A program made the translations under genes and the position numbers. A DNA stretch of 64,000 nucleotides, from assembly GCA_015488755.1 (NCBI GenBank), contig WFNB01000005.1, positions 1 to 64,000 of the forward strand, written 5' to 3'. The stretch is from Gammaproteobacteria bacterium. GTDB lineage: Bacteria > Pseudomonadota > Gammaproteobacteria > GRL18. How positions within the stretch are numbered: the stretch's first letter is position 1; the number at the start of each line of letters is the position of its first letter. Below, piece after piece: positions 36,482 through 45,113 of this stretch. The notes under the pieces are model-generated. The model searched no databases, was not told the origin of the DNA, and saw only the letters and a program-made list of their open reading frames with translations.

Positions 36482-37193
36482 TTTTTTCTTCTACGTCATA
36501 GATACTTTGTTGGAGTGCTTTTATCCATACCTTATAGCCTAGTGGACTTAAATGTATGCCATCACCAAGGTGATAGTAAGTGTGTAAATTATTATGACTA
36601 TCAACTAATTGAGGGGTAATATTGATAAAATTTATTTGCTGTTTATTTTGATAACGTTGTGACAGTATCGTGTTAATTTTTTGGATACGGGTGTTCATAC
36701 CAACTTTTGATGGTATGTTTTCATCAACAGGCAAAATAGCACTGATGATAATTGGGACAGTGTTTGGGATTTGAGCAATGATCTGATCAAAGTGATGAAT
36801 AATACTTTGATTATTACGCCATCTTAGATCATTAACCCCAATGGCCAATACCACGGCCTTAGCCTGTTTGATTGCTGAATAATAGGGGAGTCTTTGTAAT
36901 ACGCCCATTGTGGTGTCGCCACCGATGCCAAAATTAACGGCCTGTGGATAAACCGCACTCACGGCCAGTCCTTGAGTGATACTATCACCGATAAATAATA
37001 CGGATTTGGGTAAGACATTATTGTTGACTCGGATGTGGAAGGGTAATAATTGATAATAATAAGTGCCAAGCTCTGAATGACTAGACGTAAGGCCTATTTT
37101 TTGTGCCAGTTGTTGCAATACATCTGTTTTGACAGCAATAAGAGCTAATAGAATATGCAGTAGTAGGACATAGATAAGAACTATTTTTTTCAT
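36471..37193 (-). CDS. Membrane-anchored SGNH/GDSL hydrolase
   Basis: A 240-residue lipase/esterase-fold protein with an N-terminal membrane helix (residues 4-22) and a periplasmic catalytic domain. Block I is SVLFIGDSITQG (Ser71), block III LAIGVNDLRW, and block V GDGIHLSPLGYKVW with the catalytic Asp and His. SGNH proteins next to OafA-type acyltransferases usually complete sugar O-acetylation or remove acetyl groups. The 11-base overlap with the acyltransferase gene supports a joint function. Confidence 0.88.
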   Translation of the reverse strand: MKKIVLIYVLLLHILLALIAVKTDVLQQLAQKIGLTSSHSELGTYYYQLLPFHIRVNNNVLPKSVLFIGDSITQGLAVSAVYPQAVNFGIGGDTTMGVLQRLPYYSAIKQAKAVVLAIGVNDLRWRNNQSIIHHFDQIIAQIPNTVPIIISAILPVDENIPSKVGMNTRIQKINTILSQRYQNKQQINFINITPQLVDSHNNLHTYYHLGDGIHLSPLGYKVWIKALQQSIYDVEEKNGK

Positions 37194-37205
37194 TGATTTA
37201 TTAAC

Positions 37206-38687
37206 TTAAGGCATTGTTTTGGTTAATCTATGGGTAATTGGTTCTAATGCTAATATCAGCATCTTTTTTAAATGTTGATATTCTGCAATATGCCGATAGT
37301 GTATGACATATAAAAAAAGATAACAGACTAAAAATATCAGTAAATAGGCAACACTTAGGCTTAACAGATGAAGTAGGGTGGTTTCTGCAAGCCATGTGAT
37401 GAGTACACTCATACTATAAATTGTGATGCCTATGGACAGTATGACAGGTAATAGCAAATAACTAAGACGTGAAAAAGAAAAATGGGTAAAAGTTTTAATA
37501 TAAGTGATAAATAATGCTGTTATTAAACACTGAATCCCTCCTCTAGCTAAGGCGATGGCTTCTATTGAGCTATTTTTCATAGCAAATAAAACGCTGAATA
37601 TAATTACAACGGTAAGAATATCTAAATAAAAAATGGCCTTAATTCGATGGGTTGAAATACAAATATTATTCAAAATAGAAGCAAAACAAGTAAAGAACAT
37701 GAGTACGGCAAAATTAGAAAAAATAGGGCTGATGTGTAGCCATTTGTCACTTAAAAATACATGAATGATATACGGTGATAATAAGTAGATATAGACTGCA
37801 GAGGGTAAGGCAATAAGACTGACAACAAAGAGCGAAAAGAGTATTTGATAAGAAAAATTATGCTTGTCAGAATTTGATTTTGAAAAAGAGGCCAGTAAGG
37901 GATCGGTTGCGGGTATGATTAATTCATTGGCAGGCAAGAGGACAATATCCTTGGCCATATAAAAGCCACCGAGTTGCTCAGCACTAAAGAGTTTACTGAC
38001 AAATAATTGATCTAAGTTTGCTTTTGCAAAGCCCAGTATGCCTCTTAAAAACATCCATTGAGAAAAGCCCCATTGTTCTTTGAATTTACTCAGTGAGGGT
38101 CTGGGTCTAAACGGTTGCATTAAATAGGAACCAATAAATGCCACCAGTGTTGCTGTAATGTCACCGGCAACCATTGCCCAATAAGAAGGAGAAATAACTA
38201 TCCAAATCATGACAACTATAAATGAGAGCATTTTAGCGCTGACTTCTAACTTAAAATAGGGGCGGTAATTGAGTGCTTTTTCATAGAGAACAAAGCCTGG
38301 ATTTCTAAGGGCTTTTAATAAGATAATGATAGAGAGTACATATAAGGCATTTTCAGCCTCTGCCATTTTAAAGTAACGTGTAATATAAGGGGTTGCCAAT
38401 ATAAGAACCAGCCAAAAAGCACTTCTTAAACCAATGTTCAGTGTCCATATGGTATTAAGATCATCATTATCAATTTCTTTTTTGCTGATGATATATTGGA
38501 TGCTACCGGTTTCTGAGAGTAAATAAAATAAATGGGTGGTAATGGCGATAAAGGCAACGATACCAAAGTCTTCTGGGAGGAGTACGCGAGCTAAAATCAG
38601 GGTGCTTATTAAACCAATACCCTTTTGTAGAAAGCGTGTGGCTAACATAAAATAAGAGCTGGATAAGAGTTGTTTAGCTAATGACAT
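37206..38687 (-). CDS. Lipid-linked oligosaccharide flippase (Wzx/MOP superfamily)
   Basis: A 493-residue membrane protein with about 14 helices. The start SLAKQLLSSSYFMLATRFLQ and LISTLILARVLLPEDFGIVAF are typical of the lipopolysaccharide-type MOP exporters (WzxC/TuaB group). LGGFYMAKDIVLLPANELIIPATDPLLASFS in the middle is also family-like. It should flip undecaprenyl-linked repeat units for the polymerase encoded at 40.5 kb. It lies in a four-gene minus-strand operon between a glycosyltransferase (18-bp gap) and the SGNH hydrolase. Confidence 0.9.
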   Translation of the reverse strand: MSLAKQLLSSSYFMLATRFLQKGIGLISTLILARVLLPEDFGIVAFIAITTHLFYLLSETGSIQYIISKKEIDNDDLNTIWTLNIGLRSAFWLVLILATPYITRYFKMAEAENALYVLSIIILLKALRNPGFVLYEKALNYRPYFKLEVSAKMLSFIVVMIWIVISPSYWAMVAGDITATLVAFIGSYLMQPFRPRPSLSKFKEQWGFSQWMFLRGILGFAKANLDQLFVSKLFSAEQLGGFYMAKDIVLLPANELIIPATDPLLASFSKSNSDKHNFSYQILFSLFVVSLIALPSAVYIYLLSPYIIHVFLSDKWLHISPIFSNFAVLMFFTCFASILNNICISTHRIKAIFYLDILTVVIIFSVLFAMKNSSIEAIALARGGIQCLITALFITYIKTFTHFSFSRLSYLLLPVILSIGITIYSMSVLITWLAETTLLHLLSLSVAYLLIFLVCYLFLYVIHYRHIAEYQHLKKMLILALEPITHRLTKTMP

Positions 38688-38705
38688 TATAAAAGATGAA
38701 TGCGT

Positions 38706-39479
38706 TTATAATAAAAATTGTTGTTGTAGCTCTTTGGATATTCTTTGTCCTTTTATAATGGGTTTTAAATATGCCTTGAGTTTCTTCCACCAATTATCAC
38801 GCCAAGCATCGCTAATATTATCACCACTAGCCAATACATAACAGAGCAATCGCTCATGAATAACCAGCGCAGGATCATCTAGCTCTTGAATAAAAAACTG
38901 ATCAAAGGTCATGTGAGGATAGCGACACCAAGGAATAATATTGACTCCCGTTGTGCTAAAATCGGTTGGTGTTGGCATATGAGCATCAGCAATAATAGAT
39001 GTTGAGCCACAATAAAGGATTAAATCATCATTAGCAATGACTCGCCCCCTGTTTTTGTATAATATATAGCCGTGATTAATAATATAGCCTGATGCTTTGG
39101 GTTGTTTGCTGATGGTGTCAACGAAATTAAGTGCCATTAAATCATCCGCATCGAGTTGATACCAGTAATCAATGTCATGTGATTTGAGCAATTTAATGCC
39201 AGTAGCAATTTTCAGACTTTTATCATCAAGATAATCTCTGTGAGAAAAATGAGCGGATGCTCTATCAGGTGCTGGGGTATCCACAGTGACAAATTGGATA
39301 TTGTCTTGGGCAATGCGGTCGAAAAAATCAGGCTTTTCATGTCCAACGACAGCAACCGAAAATGATTGATTAGTTTGCTGAATAATGGTTTGTAGTGTAT
39401 GCCATAATGCATCGCACGTTGTTGACCAACTATTAGACACTTGCTTTGACTTAAATGGAATGACAATCCCTAGCTTCAT
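38706..39479 (-). CDS. Glycosyltransferase, GT-A fold (family 2-like)
   Basis: A 257-residue soluble protein beginning MKLGIVIPFKSKQVSNSW with a metal-binding motif YWYQLDADDLMALNF, as in GT-A transferases. The C-terminal part (IPWCRYPHMTFDQFFIQELD) resembles acceptor-binding segments of small capsule transferases. It is first in the minus-strand operon with the flippase. The family is clear only at fold level; donor unknown. Confidence 0.75.
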   Translation of the reverse strand: MKLGIVIPFKSKQVSNSWSTTCDALWHTLQTIIQQTNQSFSVAVVGHEKPDFFDRIAQDNIQFVTVDTPAPDRASAHFSHRDYLDDKSLKIATGIKLLKSHDIDYWYQLDADDLMALNFVDTISKQPKASGYIINHGYILYKNRGRVIANDDLILYCGSTSIIADAHMPTPTDFSTTGVNIIPWCRYPHMTFDQFFIQELDDPALVIHERLLCYVLASGDNISDAWRDNWWKKLKAYLKPIIKGQRISKELQQQFLL

Positions 39480-39619
39480 TTGTGGTTCTCTTAATGGTGT
39501 GGTTAATGGTGAATGATGTGTTTAGTCGTTCTAAAGTTATGCTGAGCAAGCAAGGCAAGACCTTCAGATTCTAACAAAAAGTGTTATCTTACTCAATGGC
39601 CTATCCTTGGATCATTATA

Positions 39620-40462
39620 ATGAAAAAAATCAGACGTATAAGTGCTATTATTATTGGCTTTATGGCGATAAGTTTACTGCTTATTAATATCGTTGGCTTA
39701 TTTAAAAATATCCGCAAAGAGGGTTTATTAGAGGATGCGGACTTGCGTTTTAAAAATGATATTTCTCTTTCTTATGAGCAGGCAATGGCTGCGACTAAAC
39801 GTCGCGCCAATGAATCAGAGAAAGCCTATGCCAGACGAGTTACGACAGTTGTCTCTCAGGGCTTGGCTCATATTGACTGGAATCAGATTAGTGATACCGA
39901 ACGTTATAATCAATTAGTGCCTATATGGGAAAATTATTTTATTTATTTTATGGGTAAGTTTTCGACTATTCCTGAATACAAAAAATACCATTTTGCTAAT
40001 TATGAGCGCAGTTTGCAACGAGGCATTGGGATTTGTGGTGATGCCTCAATGGTGATGTCTCAGCTATTAGATAAGCAACAGGTTAAAAATCAGCTCTATA
40101 CTTTTCCCGGTCATGTGATCTTATCGGCATCCTTTTCTGACGGCCAGTCACAATTATTTGATCCTGATTTTGGTGTGATTTTACCCGGCGACCTTAATAA
40201 AATACGCGCACAGCCAGAGCTGATTGAACAAGCTTACCTAAAGGCTGGCTATACTCAGGATGATGCTTTAGGTATGAAGAAACGCTATCAGCAAGACTAT
40301 GAAGCATGGAATGGTGTCAGCCATTTTATTACTAAGAAATACTACTTTGAAGCTATGGCTTATTTCCTAAAATGGCCACTACCCATTTTCTTATTATTGC
40401 TGGCTTTATTTCTCGATGGGCGATTGTTAGCGAGCCACTTTTCAAAGCAAAAAAAACGATGA
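39620..40462 (+). CDS. Membrane protein with transglutaminase-like triad
   Basis: A ~280-residue protein with an N-terminal helix (about residues 7-26) and a C-terminal helix (about 253-270) flanking a soluble part. This carries a transglutaminase-like Cys-His-Asp set: GIGICGDASMVMSQLL (Cys139), FPGHVILSA (His165) and QLFDPDFG (Asp181). The frame opens at GTG 39581, but ATG 39620 directly before a KKIRR-hydrophobic start is preferred. It is divergent from the minus-strand operon and 18 bp before the O-ligase gene, so the two are probably co-expressed. The substrate is unknown; peptidase or amide-forming roles are both possible. Confidence 0.65.
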   Translation: MKKIRRISAIIIGFMAISLLLINIVGLFKNIRKEGLLEDADLRFKNDISLSYEQAMAATKRRANESEKAYARRVTTVVSQGLAHIDWNQISDTERYNQLVPIWENYFIYFMGKFSTIPEYKKYHFANYERSLQRGIGICGDASMVMSQLLDKQQVKNQLYTFPGHVILSASFSDGQSQLFDPDFGVILPGDLNKIRAQPELIEQAYLKAGYTQDDALGMKKRYQQDYEAWNGVSHFITKKYYFEAMAYFLKWPLPIFLLLLALFLDGRLLASHFSKQKKR

Positions 40463-40480
40463 GTTGTTACTGAATTTATT

Positions 40481-41809
40481 ATGCCAAAAATACTTATCTT
40501 AATTGGTGCCACCTTAATTTTGGGCAGTGTATTGCCTTTTATTTATGGTGCGCACTGGGCTTTTTGCCTATATGAATTTATTTATTTTCTCAACCCCGAA
40601 CATCGGTGGTGGTATTTTTATGTGCCGAGTATCCCTTATTCAAAAATATCTGTTATTATTTTATTGCTTATGTTTATGCTTAAATTTAAGCAACTACAAA
40701 AAAACAAGCTAATTAAAATCCCTCAATTTAAGTGGTTTGTTATGCTACTTATTACCTATGCCTCGGTGTCTTCTTATGCGTTGGCACCAGAAATACATGA
40801 AGAGGCGCTGGTTAACTACTTTAAGCTATTTGTTATTATGAGCATAGCCTATAAAGTTCTGGATTCACAAAACAAATTAGAGTGGGCATTGTTGGCCTAT
40901 ATCGTGGGTTGCACCTATATAGGCTATGAAGCGCACGCAGTGGGTCGAAATTCAGGTGACCGAGTGGAAGGTATTGGTCTGATTGATGCACCAGATTCTA
41001 ATGGTGTCTCAGCGGCCATTGCCCCCGTGATCCCTTTTTTAATTTATTATTTCTGGCTGGGCTCTAAAAAAGTAAAACTAATGATTACTATTGCCGGTGC
41101 TTTGATTGTCAATGGTATCGTATTAATTAATAGTCGAGGTGCTTTCTTAGGTGCTGCGGTGAGTGGGCTGTATTTTATGTGGGAAATGTATACTTCTAAG
41201 ATCAAAGTCAGTCATCAAAAATTAATGGTTATCTTTTTACTTATTATGGGAGTGCTGGCCTTATTGGTGGTTATGGACAATGCCTTTATTGATCGAATGT
41301 TGACCTTGACCGAAGTGGAAGATGAAGAAAAAAGTGGTTCTCACCGCTATCATATGTGGTTAACAACCTTTGATATGATGCGAGATTACCCTTGGGGGGT
41401 CGGTGCCTATGGATATAATTTATTGAGCCCGCAATACGTTGATCAGTCACTTTTCGGCAAAGGTCAAATTTACAAATCTGTCCACTCCCTTTGGTTTCAA
41501 GCCCTGTATGAAGTGGGCTGGCATGGTTTCTTCTTTTTTATGATGATCATCTTTACAACATTAAAAATGGCTTATAAAACAAGAGCGATATGTAAAAAAA
41601 GACAGGATATAAGACAATATTACCTAGCCCATGCCTTACTCTGTTCTTTTTTAGGCATGTTAACAGCCTCGACCTTTATTAATCAATTTCGGGTGCAGAT
41701 TGTCTATTGGTCAATACTTTTTATTGCTTGTTTCTATAGCATTGTCCGCAATCAAGAAAACTCAGAGGCAACACTTAAGGAAAGTAGTGCAAGTAAGCTA
41801 CCTCCCTAA
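40481..41809 (+). CDS. Exosortase A-associated O-ligase/polymerase (WaaL/Wzy type)
   Basis: A 442-residue protein with about eleven membrane helices. The N-terminal YEFIYFLNPEHRWWYFYVPS resembles the start of the exosortase-A-associated probable O-glycosylation ligase (TIGR03097). A large periplasmic loop carries RMLTLTEVEDEEKSGSHRYH and VHSLWFQALYEVGWHGFFFF, the H-S-x-W/F and arginine features of Wzy/WaaL enzymes. It could polymerise repeat units or ligate glycan to a sorted protein. Its TAA stop is inside the duplicated target site of the second 183-bp element. Confidence 0.87.
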   Translation: MPKILILIGATLILGSVLPFIYGAHWAFCLYEFIYFLNPEHRWWYFYVPSIPYSKISVIILLLMFMLKFKQLQKNKLIKIPQFKWFVMLLITYASVSSYALAPEIHEEALVNYFKLFVIMSIAYKVLDSQNKLEWALLAYIVGCTYIGYEAHAVGRNSGDRVEGIGLIDAPDSNGVSAAIAPVIPFLIYYFWLGSKKVKLMITIAGALIVNGIVLINSRGAFLGAAVSGLYFMWEMYTSKIKVSHQKLMVIFLLIMGVLALLVVMDNAFIDRMLTLTEVEDEEKSGSHRYHMWLTTFDMMRDYPWGVGAYGYNLLSPQYVDQSLFGKGQIYKSVHSLWFQALYEVGWHGFFFFMMIIFTTLKMAYKTRAICKKRQDIRQYYLAHALLCSFLGMLTASTFINQFRVQIVYWSILFIACFYSIVRNQENSEATLKESSASKLPP

Positions 41810-41812
41810 GTA

Positions 41813-41995
41813 ACCTGAACTCTGGATAAGATGATCTTGAAAATAAATTCAGAGTGTCGATTAGCCTGTATTTGTGGAAGAAGTCTCTTTTGCATGGATG
41901 CCAAAGTGAAGCCTACAAGGATGTATTAACGGCGACTTCTGTAACAAATATAGGCTAATCAATACGTTATTAGTTCAGTTATCCAGAACTCAGGT
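41813..41995 (+). mobile_element. 183-bp palindromic MITE-like element, copy 2
   Basis: Ungapped alignment by hand with the copy at 35187 shows about 11 differences in 183 bp, in the same orientation. Terminal inverted repeats are ACCTGAACTCTGGATAA and the reverse complement of TTATCCAGAACTCAGGT (two mismatches). TAAGTA flanks it at 41807-41812 and 41996-42001. Both flanking hexamers in the family have the form TA-N2-TA. The left duplication contains the stop codon of the O-ligase gene, which therefore remains intact. Confidence 0.85.
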
Positions 41996-42037
41996 TAAGT
42001 AGTAAAAAGTAATAGAAGTGCTATTGGCGTTGGGGGG

Positions 42038-42059
42038 TAGCCCCGCAAAATGAGCGGGG
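42038..42059. other. GC-rich hairpin between convergent genes
   Basis: CCCCGC (42041-42046) pairs with GCGGGG (42054-42059); a GGGGGG run just before can pair alternatively with the CCCC. It lies between the convergent O-ligase and carbamoyltransferase genes. No T tract follows on either strand, so a standard terminator is not supported; it may still slow transcription or block exonucleases. Confidence 0.35.
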
Positions 42060-42069
42060 TTGAGATCAG

Positions 42070-43896
42070 CTATTTAGAATTATCAGGGTGCTGAACCAAA
42101 AAGGGACCAATGGCTAAATAGTCCAGATTACCTTGTAAAAAGGCTCTAATGGCATCAAATGGCGTGCAGACAATAGGTTCTTCATGCATATTAAAACTGG
42201 TATTGATTAAGCTGGAAATACCGCTGAGTTTTTCATACTCTTTTAAAATATCATAATAACCGGGGTTTACTTCACGTCTTATAAGCTGAGGTCTGGCAGT
42301 GCCATCGACATGCACGGCTGCTGGGCAGTCACGCTTCATTTCATCGGTACAGTCAAAGGTGATGGTCATAAATTCCGCTGCGTGTTCAGCCCCTTTAATA
42401 TTAATAAAATATTTTTCTCGGGCTTCATAGAGGGTTACAGGTGCAAAAGGCATAAATTCTGTGCGCCCTAAGCGTTTATTAAGCCATTGATTTACCTCAG
42501 GTTCACGAGCATGATACATAATAGAACGATTACCTAGTGCTCTGGGACCGTATTCCATGCGACCATCAAAACGGGCAACGACTTTACCATCATGGATCAG
42601 TTTAGCAACTTCAATCGCTAAGTTCTCAGGCTTTGTAAAGCTAAGTTTTTCATTACTGAGTTCTTTGTGAATATCTTCATCACTAAAGTCAGGGCCAAAA
42701 TAGGCATTGCTGATAGATGGGCGGGTTGCCTCGGTGTGGGAATGGAATAAGGCGGCTCCTGTGCCACAGCCACCATCGCCCATATTGGGGTAAACAAAAA
42801 TTTCTTTAACCTCAGCAATTTCAAAAATACGTTGGTTAAGCTTCACATTGGCGGTCACACCACCGGATAAAACCACTTTATTGATGCCTGTTTTTTGCAC
42901 CCAATACTGAACAAATTTAACGGCCACTTTTTCTAATACATCTTGATAGGCGGCAGCTACATCAATTTTAGGAAAATGTGAGGCGAGATAACGAGAAAAA
43001 TAAATATTATTAGACTCATAAATTTTAAAATCACCGGAGGATTGATCAATACGGCTTAATAAAATCTCGCTTAGTATGTCTGGGTCACCATAGGAGGCCA
43101 AGCCAACGATTTTACCTTCATGACGACCGGGCTGGTAGCCTAGGCTGGAGGTAACATGCTCATATAATGTGCCGAGGGAATTTGGGTATTGTACGCCGTG
43201 TAAACGCTTAATTTTACCATTTTTGGCTTCACTAACGGAGCCTGCAAGACCAGTACCATAGCCATCAAGGGTGATACACAAGGCCTCATCAAAACCACTG
43301 GTGTAAAAACTATTGGCGGCATGAGATAAATGGTGATCCATGCGTTTGAGTTTGTCTTTTAAGCCCAGTTGCTCCAAACCATCTTCGAGATCATTTTGCC
43401 ATTTTTTAAAGGAGGCATCGGCGGCATCGGCCCATGCTTGAGAGCCTTTGATTGCCACTTTATTTGAGATGGCTGACTGACTGCCTGCTAAGTTATAAAA
43501 AGTATTATATAAAAAACCTTTTTCAACTTTCTCATTGGGTAGGTTAAGGCCATGAATATGGTCATAGCGTTTGGGTACTTTTTTCTCAGCATCTGTGAGC
43601 AGTTTTTTTAGATTACTGCTTTTAAAATGAGCTAAAAAATCCTTCTCATCATCAAGATTTTTAGCAATTAACTTGGCTTCATCCTGATAGTTCATAAAAG
43701 GATAAGCCACCATATCAATGTCTTCGATTTTGGTATTGGTGTATTGCAATGCCTTTTCAATGGCATGCATGGGGAAGCCATCTTGCTGTTTGTTTCGGGT
43801 AAACCGCTCTTCACCTGCTGCAAAAAGGATCACCCCATCTTCTACAATAGAAACATTGGTGTCCTTGTCCAGTGGTGATATGCCTAAAACCTTCAT
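42070..43896 (-). CDS. O-carbamoyltransferase (NodU/CmcH/TobZ family)
   Basis: This enzyme family makes carbamoyl adenylate from carbamoyl phosphate and ATP and moves the carbamoyl group to a hydroxyl. The N-terminal Kae1-like domain shows MKVLGISPLDKDTNVSIVED, HHLSHAANSFYTSGFDEALC with the metal-binding histidines, and VVLSGGVTANVKLNQ. The C-terminal YrdC-like domain has the motif RMEYGPRALGNRSIM. At 608 aa it is full length. It starts directly after the stop of the deacetylase gene on the same strand. In this setting it probably carbamoylates a sugar of the EPS. Confidence 0.92.
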   Translation of the reverse strand: MKVLGISPLDKDTNVSIVEDGVILFAAGEERFTRNKQQDGFPMHAIEKALQYTNTKIEDIDMVAYPFMNYQDEAKLIAKNLDDEKDFLAHFKSSNLKKLLTDAEKKVPKRYDHIHGLNLPNEKVEKGFLYNTFYNLAGSQSAISNKVAIKGSQAWADAADASFKKWQNDLEDGLEQLGLKDKLKRMDHHLSHAANSFYTSGFDEALCITLDGYGTGLAGSVSEAKNGKIKRLHGVQYPNSLGTLYEHVTSSLGYQPGRHEGKIVGLASYGDPDILSEILLSRIDQSSGDFKIYESNNIYFSRYLASHFPKIDVAAAYQDVLEKVAVKFVQYWVQKTGINKVVLSGGVTANVKLNQRIFEIAEVKEIFVYPNMGDGGCGTGAALFHSHTEATRPSISNAYFGPDFSDEDIHKELSNEKLSFTKPENLAIEVAKLIHDGKVVARFDGRMEYGPRALGNRSIMYHAREPEVNQWLNKRLGRTEFMPFAPVTLYEAREKYFINIKGAEHAAEFMTITFDCTDEMKRDCPAAVHVDGTARPQLIRREVNPGYYDILKEYEKLSGISSLINTSFNMHEEPIVCTPFDAIRAFLQGNLDYLAIGPFLVQHPDNSK

Positions 43897-44925
43897 TTAA
43901 GAGTCTCCATTTTGCTTACTAATAAGCGTCTGTCTAAGTTGTGTAGGGGTGGATGCTTGACCCCCTAATTGGCTAAAGAAAAAATCAAAAAAATAACGAA
44001 ATGAATCAAGAAACTGTGTGAGTTCTTGCTCATTCTGAGTATAAGCGGTCATGCCTGGTACCACACTGGGGCTGTGAAAATTCCAAGTGAATGTCCGAAC
44101 CCCCTTATTATAAAGAAATTTTGTTAACTTGATATGTTCTTTTGAGGTGTATCCCTCAGGAGAAAGCATTAAGCGGTCAACAATATTTAAACGTGAAAGA
44201 ATGCCACGGGCTTTAATCACTTCAAAGTAGTGAGCCAAATTATAAATGTGCTTACCTGCTTTGCCTGCGTAACCAACAAAGGCACCGCTTAAGGGGATTT
44301 CTAATAGTGCGTTTTGCTCTTCGTTTTGCTCTTCTAGGTGCTGTGCAAACCAGAAAGGTTCGGCATGGGCGTTGCTGAAATCAGGACCACCATCCTGACG
44401 ATAATCGTAGGATGTGCAAATGGATAAATCAATCGTAAAGCCTAGTTCATTGAGGATCTCGGCGGTGTGTTGACCGACACCATAGCGACCGGCTTTATAT
44501 ATCTCAGGTGAAAAACCAAAGACCTGCTCAATTTGCTGACTTAGATGCTTAAGTTTGCTCAACTCCAGTGAGCGACTTAAATTACCTGGATACATATTGC
44601 TAAAAGTTAACTCTTCGTCAAAAGGAGGGTTAACCCAAGGGTGTAAATGAGCACCGATTTCACAATGCCCAGCAGTAAATATTTCTTGTAGAGGCTCATA
44701 GCCTGCGCTCTGGCTGGCAATAGGGTAGTCAATAACATAACAAGGGGTTATCTTATAGTCATCAAAAATAGCTTGCACGCGATGAATTTTTTCCATAGCA
44801 CTGACGGCAATGGCATTTTTGTCGGGTTTTTTTGACCAATCAAATTCTTCCTCTGTGTCAATGACCACAATTAATTGTGCGGGATGGTCATGGGGAAATT
44901 TTATGGCTGGGTGATGATTAAGCAT
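43897..44925 (-). CDS. Polysaccharide deacetylase-like protein
   Basis: A 342-residue protein of the NodB-like fold: VVIDTEEEFDW (catalytic Asp and metal Asp region), CEIGAHLHPWVNPPFDEE (metal H-x-H), YKAGRYGVG, and TFTWNFHSPSVVPG near the C-terminus. The group differs from the XrtA deacetylase at 17.8 kb and has an H-x-H rather than H-x3-H spacing. There is no signal peptide. The carbamoyltransferase gene follows without a gap, which suggests both modify the same glycan. A 14-bp tandem repeat lies directly upstream. Confidence 0.85.
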   Translation of the reverse strand: MLNHHPAIKFPHDHPAQLIVVIDTEEEFDWSKKPDKNAIAVSAMEKIHRVQAIFDDYKITPCYVIDYPIASQSAGYEPLQEIFTAGHCEIGAHLHPWVNPPFDEELTFSNMYPGNLSRSLELSKLKHLSQQIEQVFGFSPEIYKAGRYGVGQHTAEILNELGFTIDLSICTSYDYRQDGGPDFSNAHAEPFWFAQHLEEQNEEQNALLEIPLSGAFVGYAGKAGKHIYNLAHYFEVIKARGILSRLNIVDRLMLSPEGYTSKEHIKLTKFLYNKGVRTFTWNFHSPSVVPGMTAYTQNEQELTQFLDSFRYFFDFFFSQLGGQASTPTQLRQTLISKQNGDS

Positions 44926-44956
44926 AGTTATTGTGTAATAGTTATTGTGTAATAGT
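44924..44956. repeat. 14-bp tandem repeat, 2.4 copies, upstream of the deacetylase gene
   Basis: ATAGTTATTGTGTA occurs at 44924-44937 and 44938-44951 without change, then ATAGT begins a third copy. It touches the start codon of the minus-strand deacetylase gene, so it forms its 5' leader, and it ends at the left flank of the third palindromic element. Confidence 0.8.
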
Positions 44957-44960
44957 GGTT

Positions 44961-45113
44961 CATGAGTAGGTACTTGAGGATAACTCTGTGTTTACGGAGG
45001 AAGTTTTTGCCACATGGATGTGGCAATAAAGCCTCCATGGATGGATTTACGGCGTCTTGCGTAGTAAATACAGAGTTATCCGGCATTCAAAAGTGCTTAA
45101 GCACCTGCCTATG
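44961..45113. mobile_element. 153-bp palindromic MITE-like element, copy 3 (divergent subtype)
   Basis: AATAGTGGTT flanks it at 44951-44960 and 45114-45123, a candidate 10-bp target duplication. Ends are imperfect inverted repeats (CATGAGTAGGTACTT against the reverse complement of the right end, 11 of 15). An inner inverted repeat GGATAACTCTGTGTTTA/TAAATACAGAGTTATCC (44978-44994, 45065-45081) has one mismatch. The centre has hairpin TTGCCACAT-GG-ATGTGGCAA and the tract AAGCCT...GGATG...ACGGCG seen in the 183-bp copies, but the ends differ. The rest of the 267-bp gap to the next gene shows no gene. Confidence 0.75.

Noticed and set aside
42038-42059. GC-rich hairpin as a terminator for the carbamoyltransferase operon
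   Set aside because: No T tract follows the stem on either strand; kept only as an unclassified hairpin.
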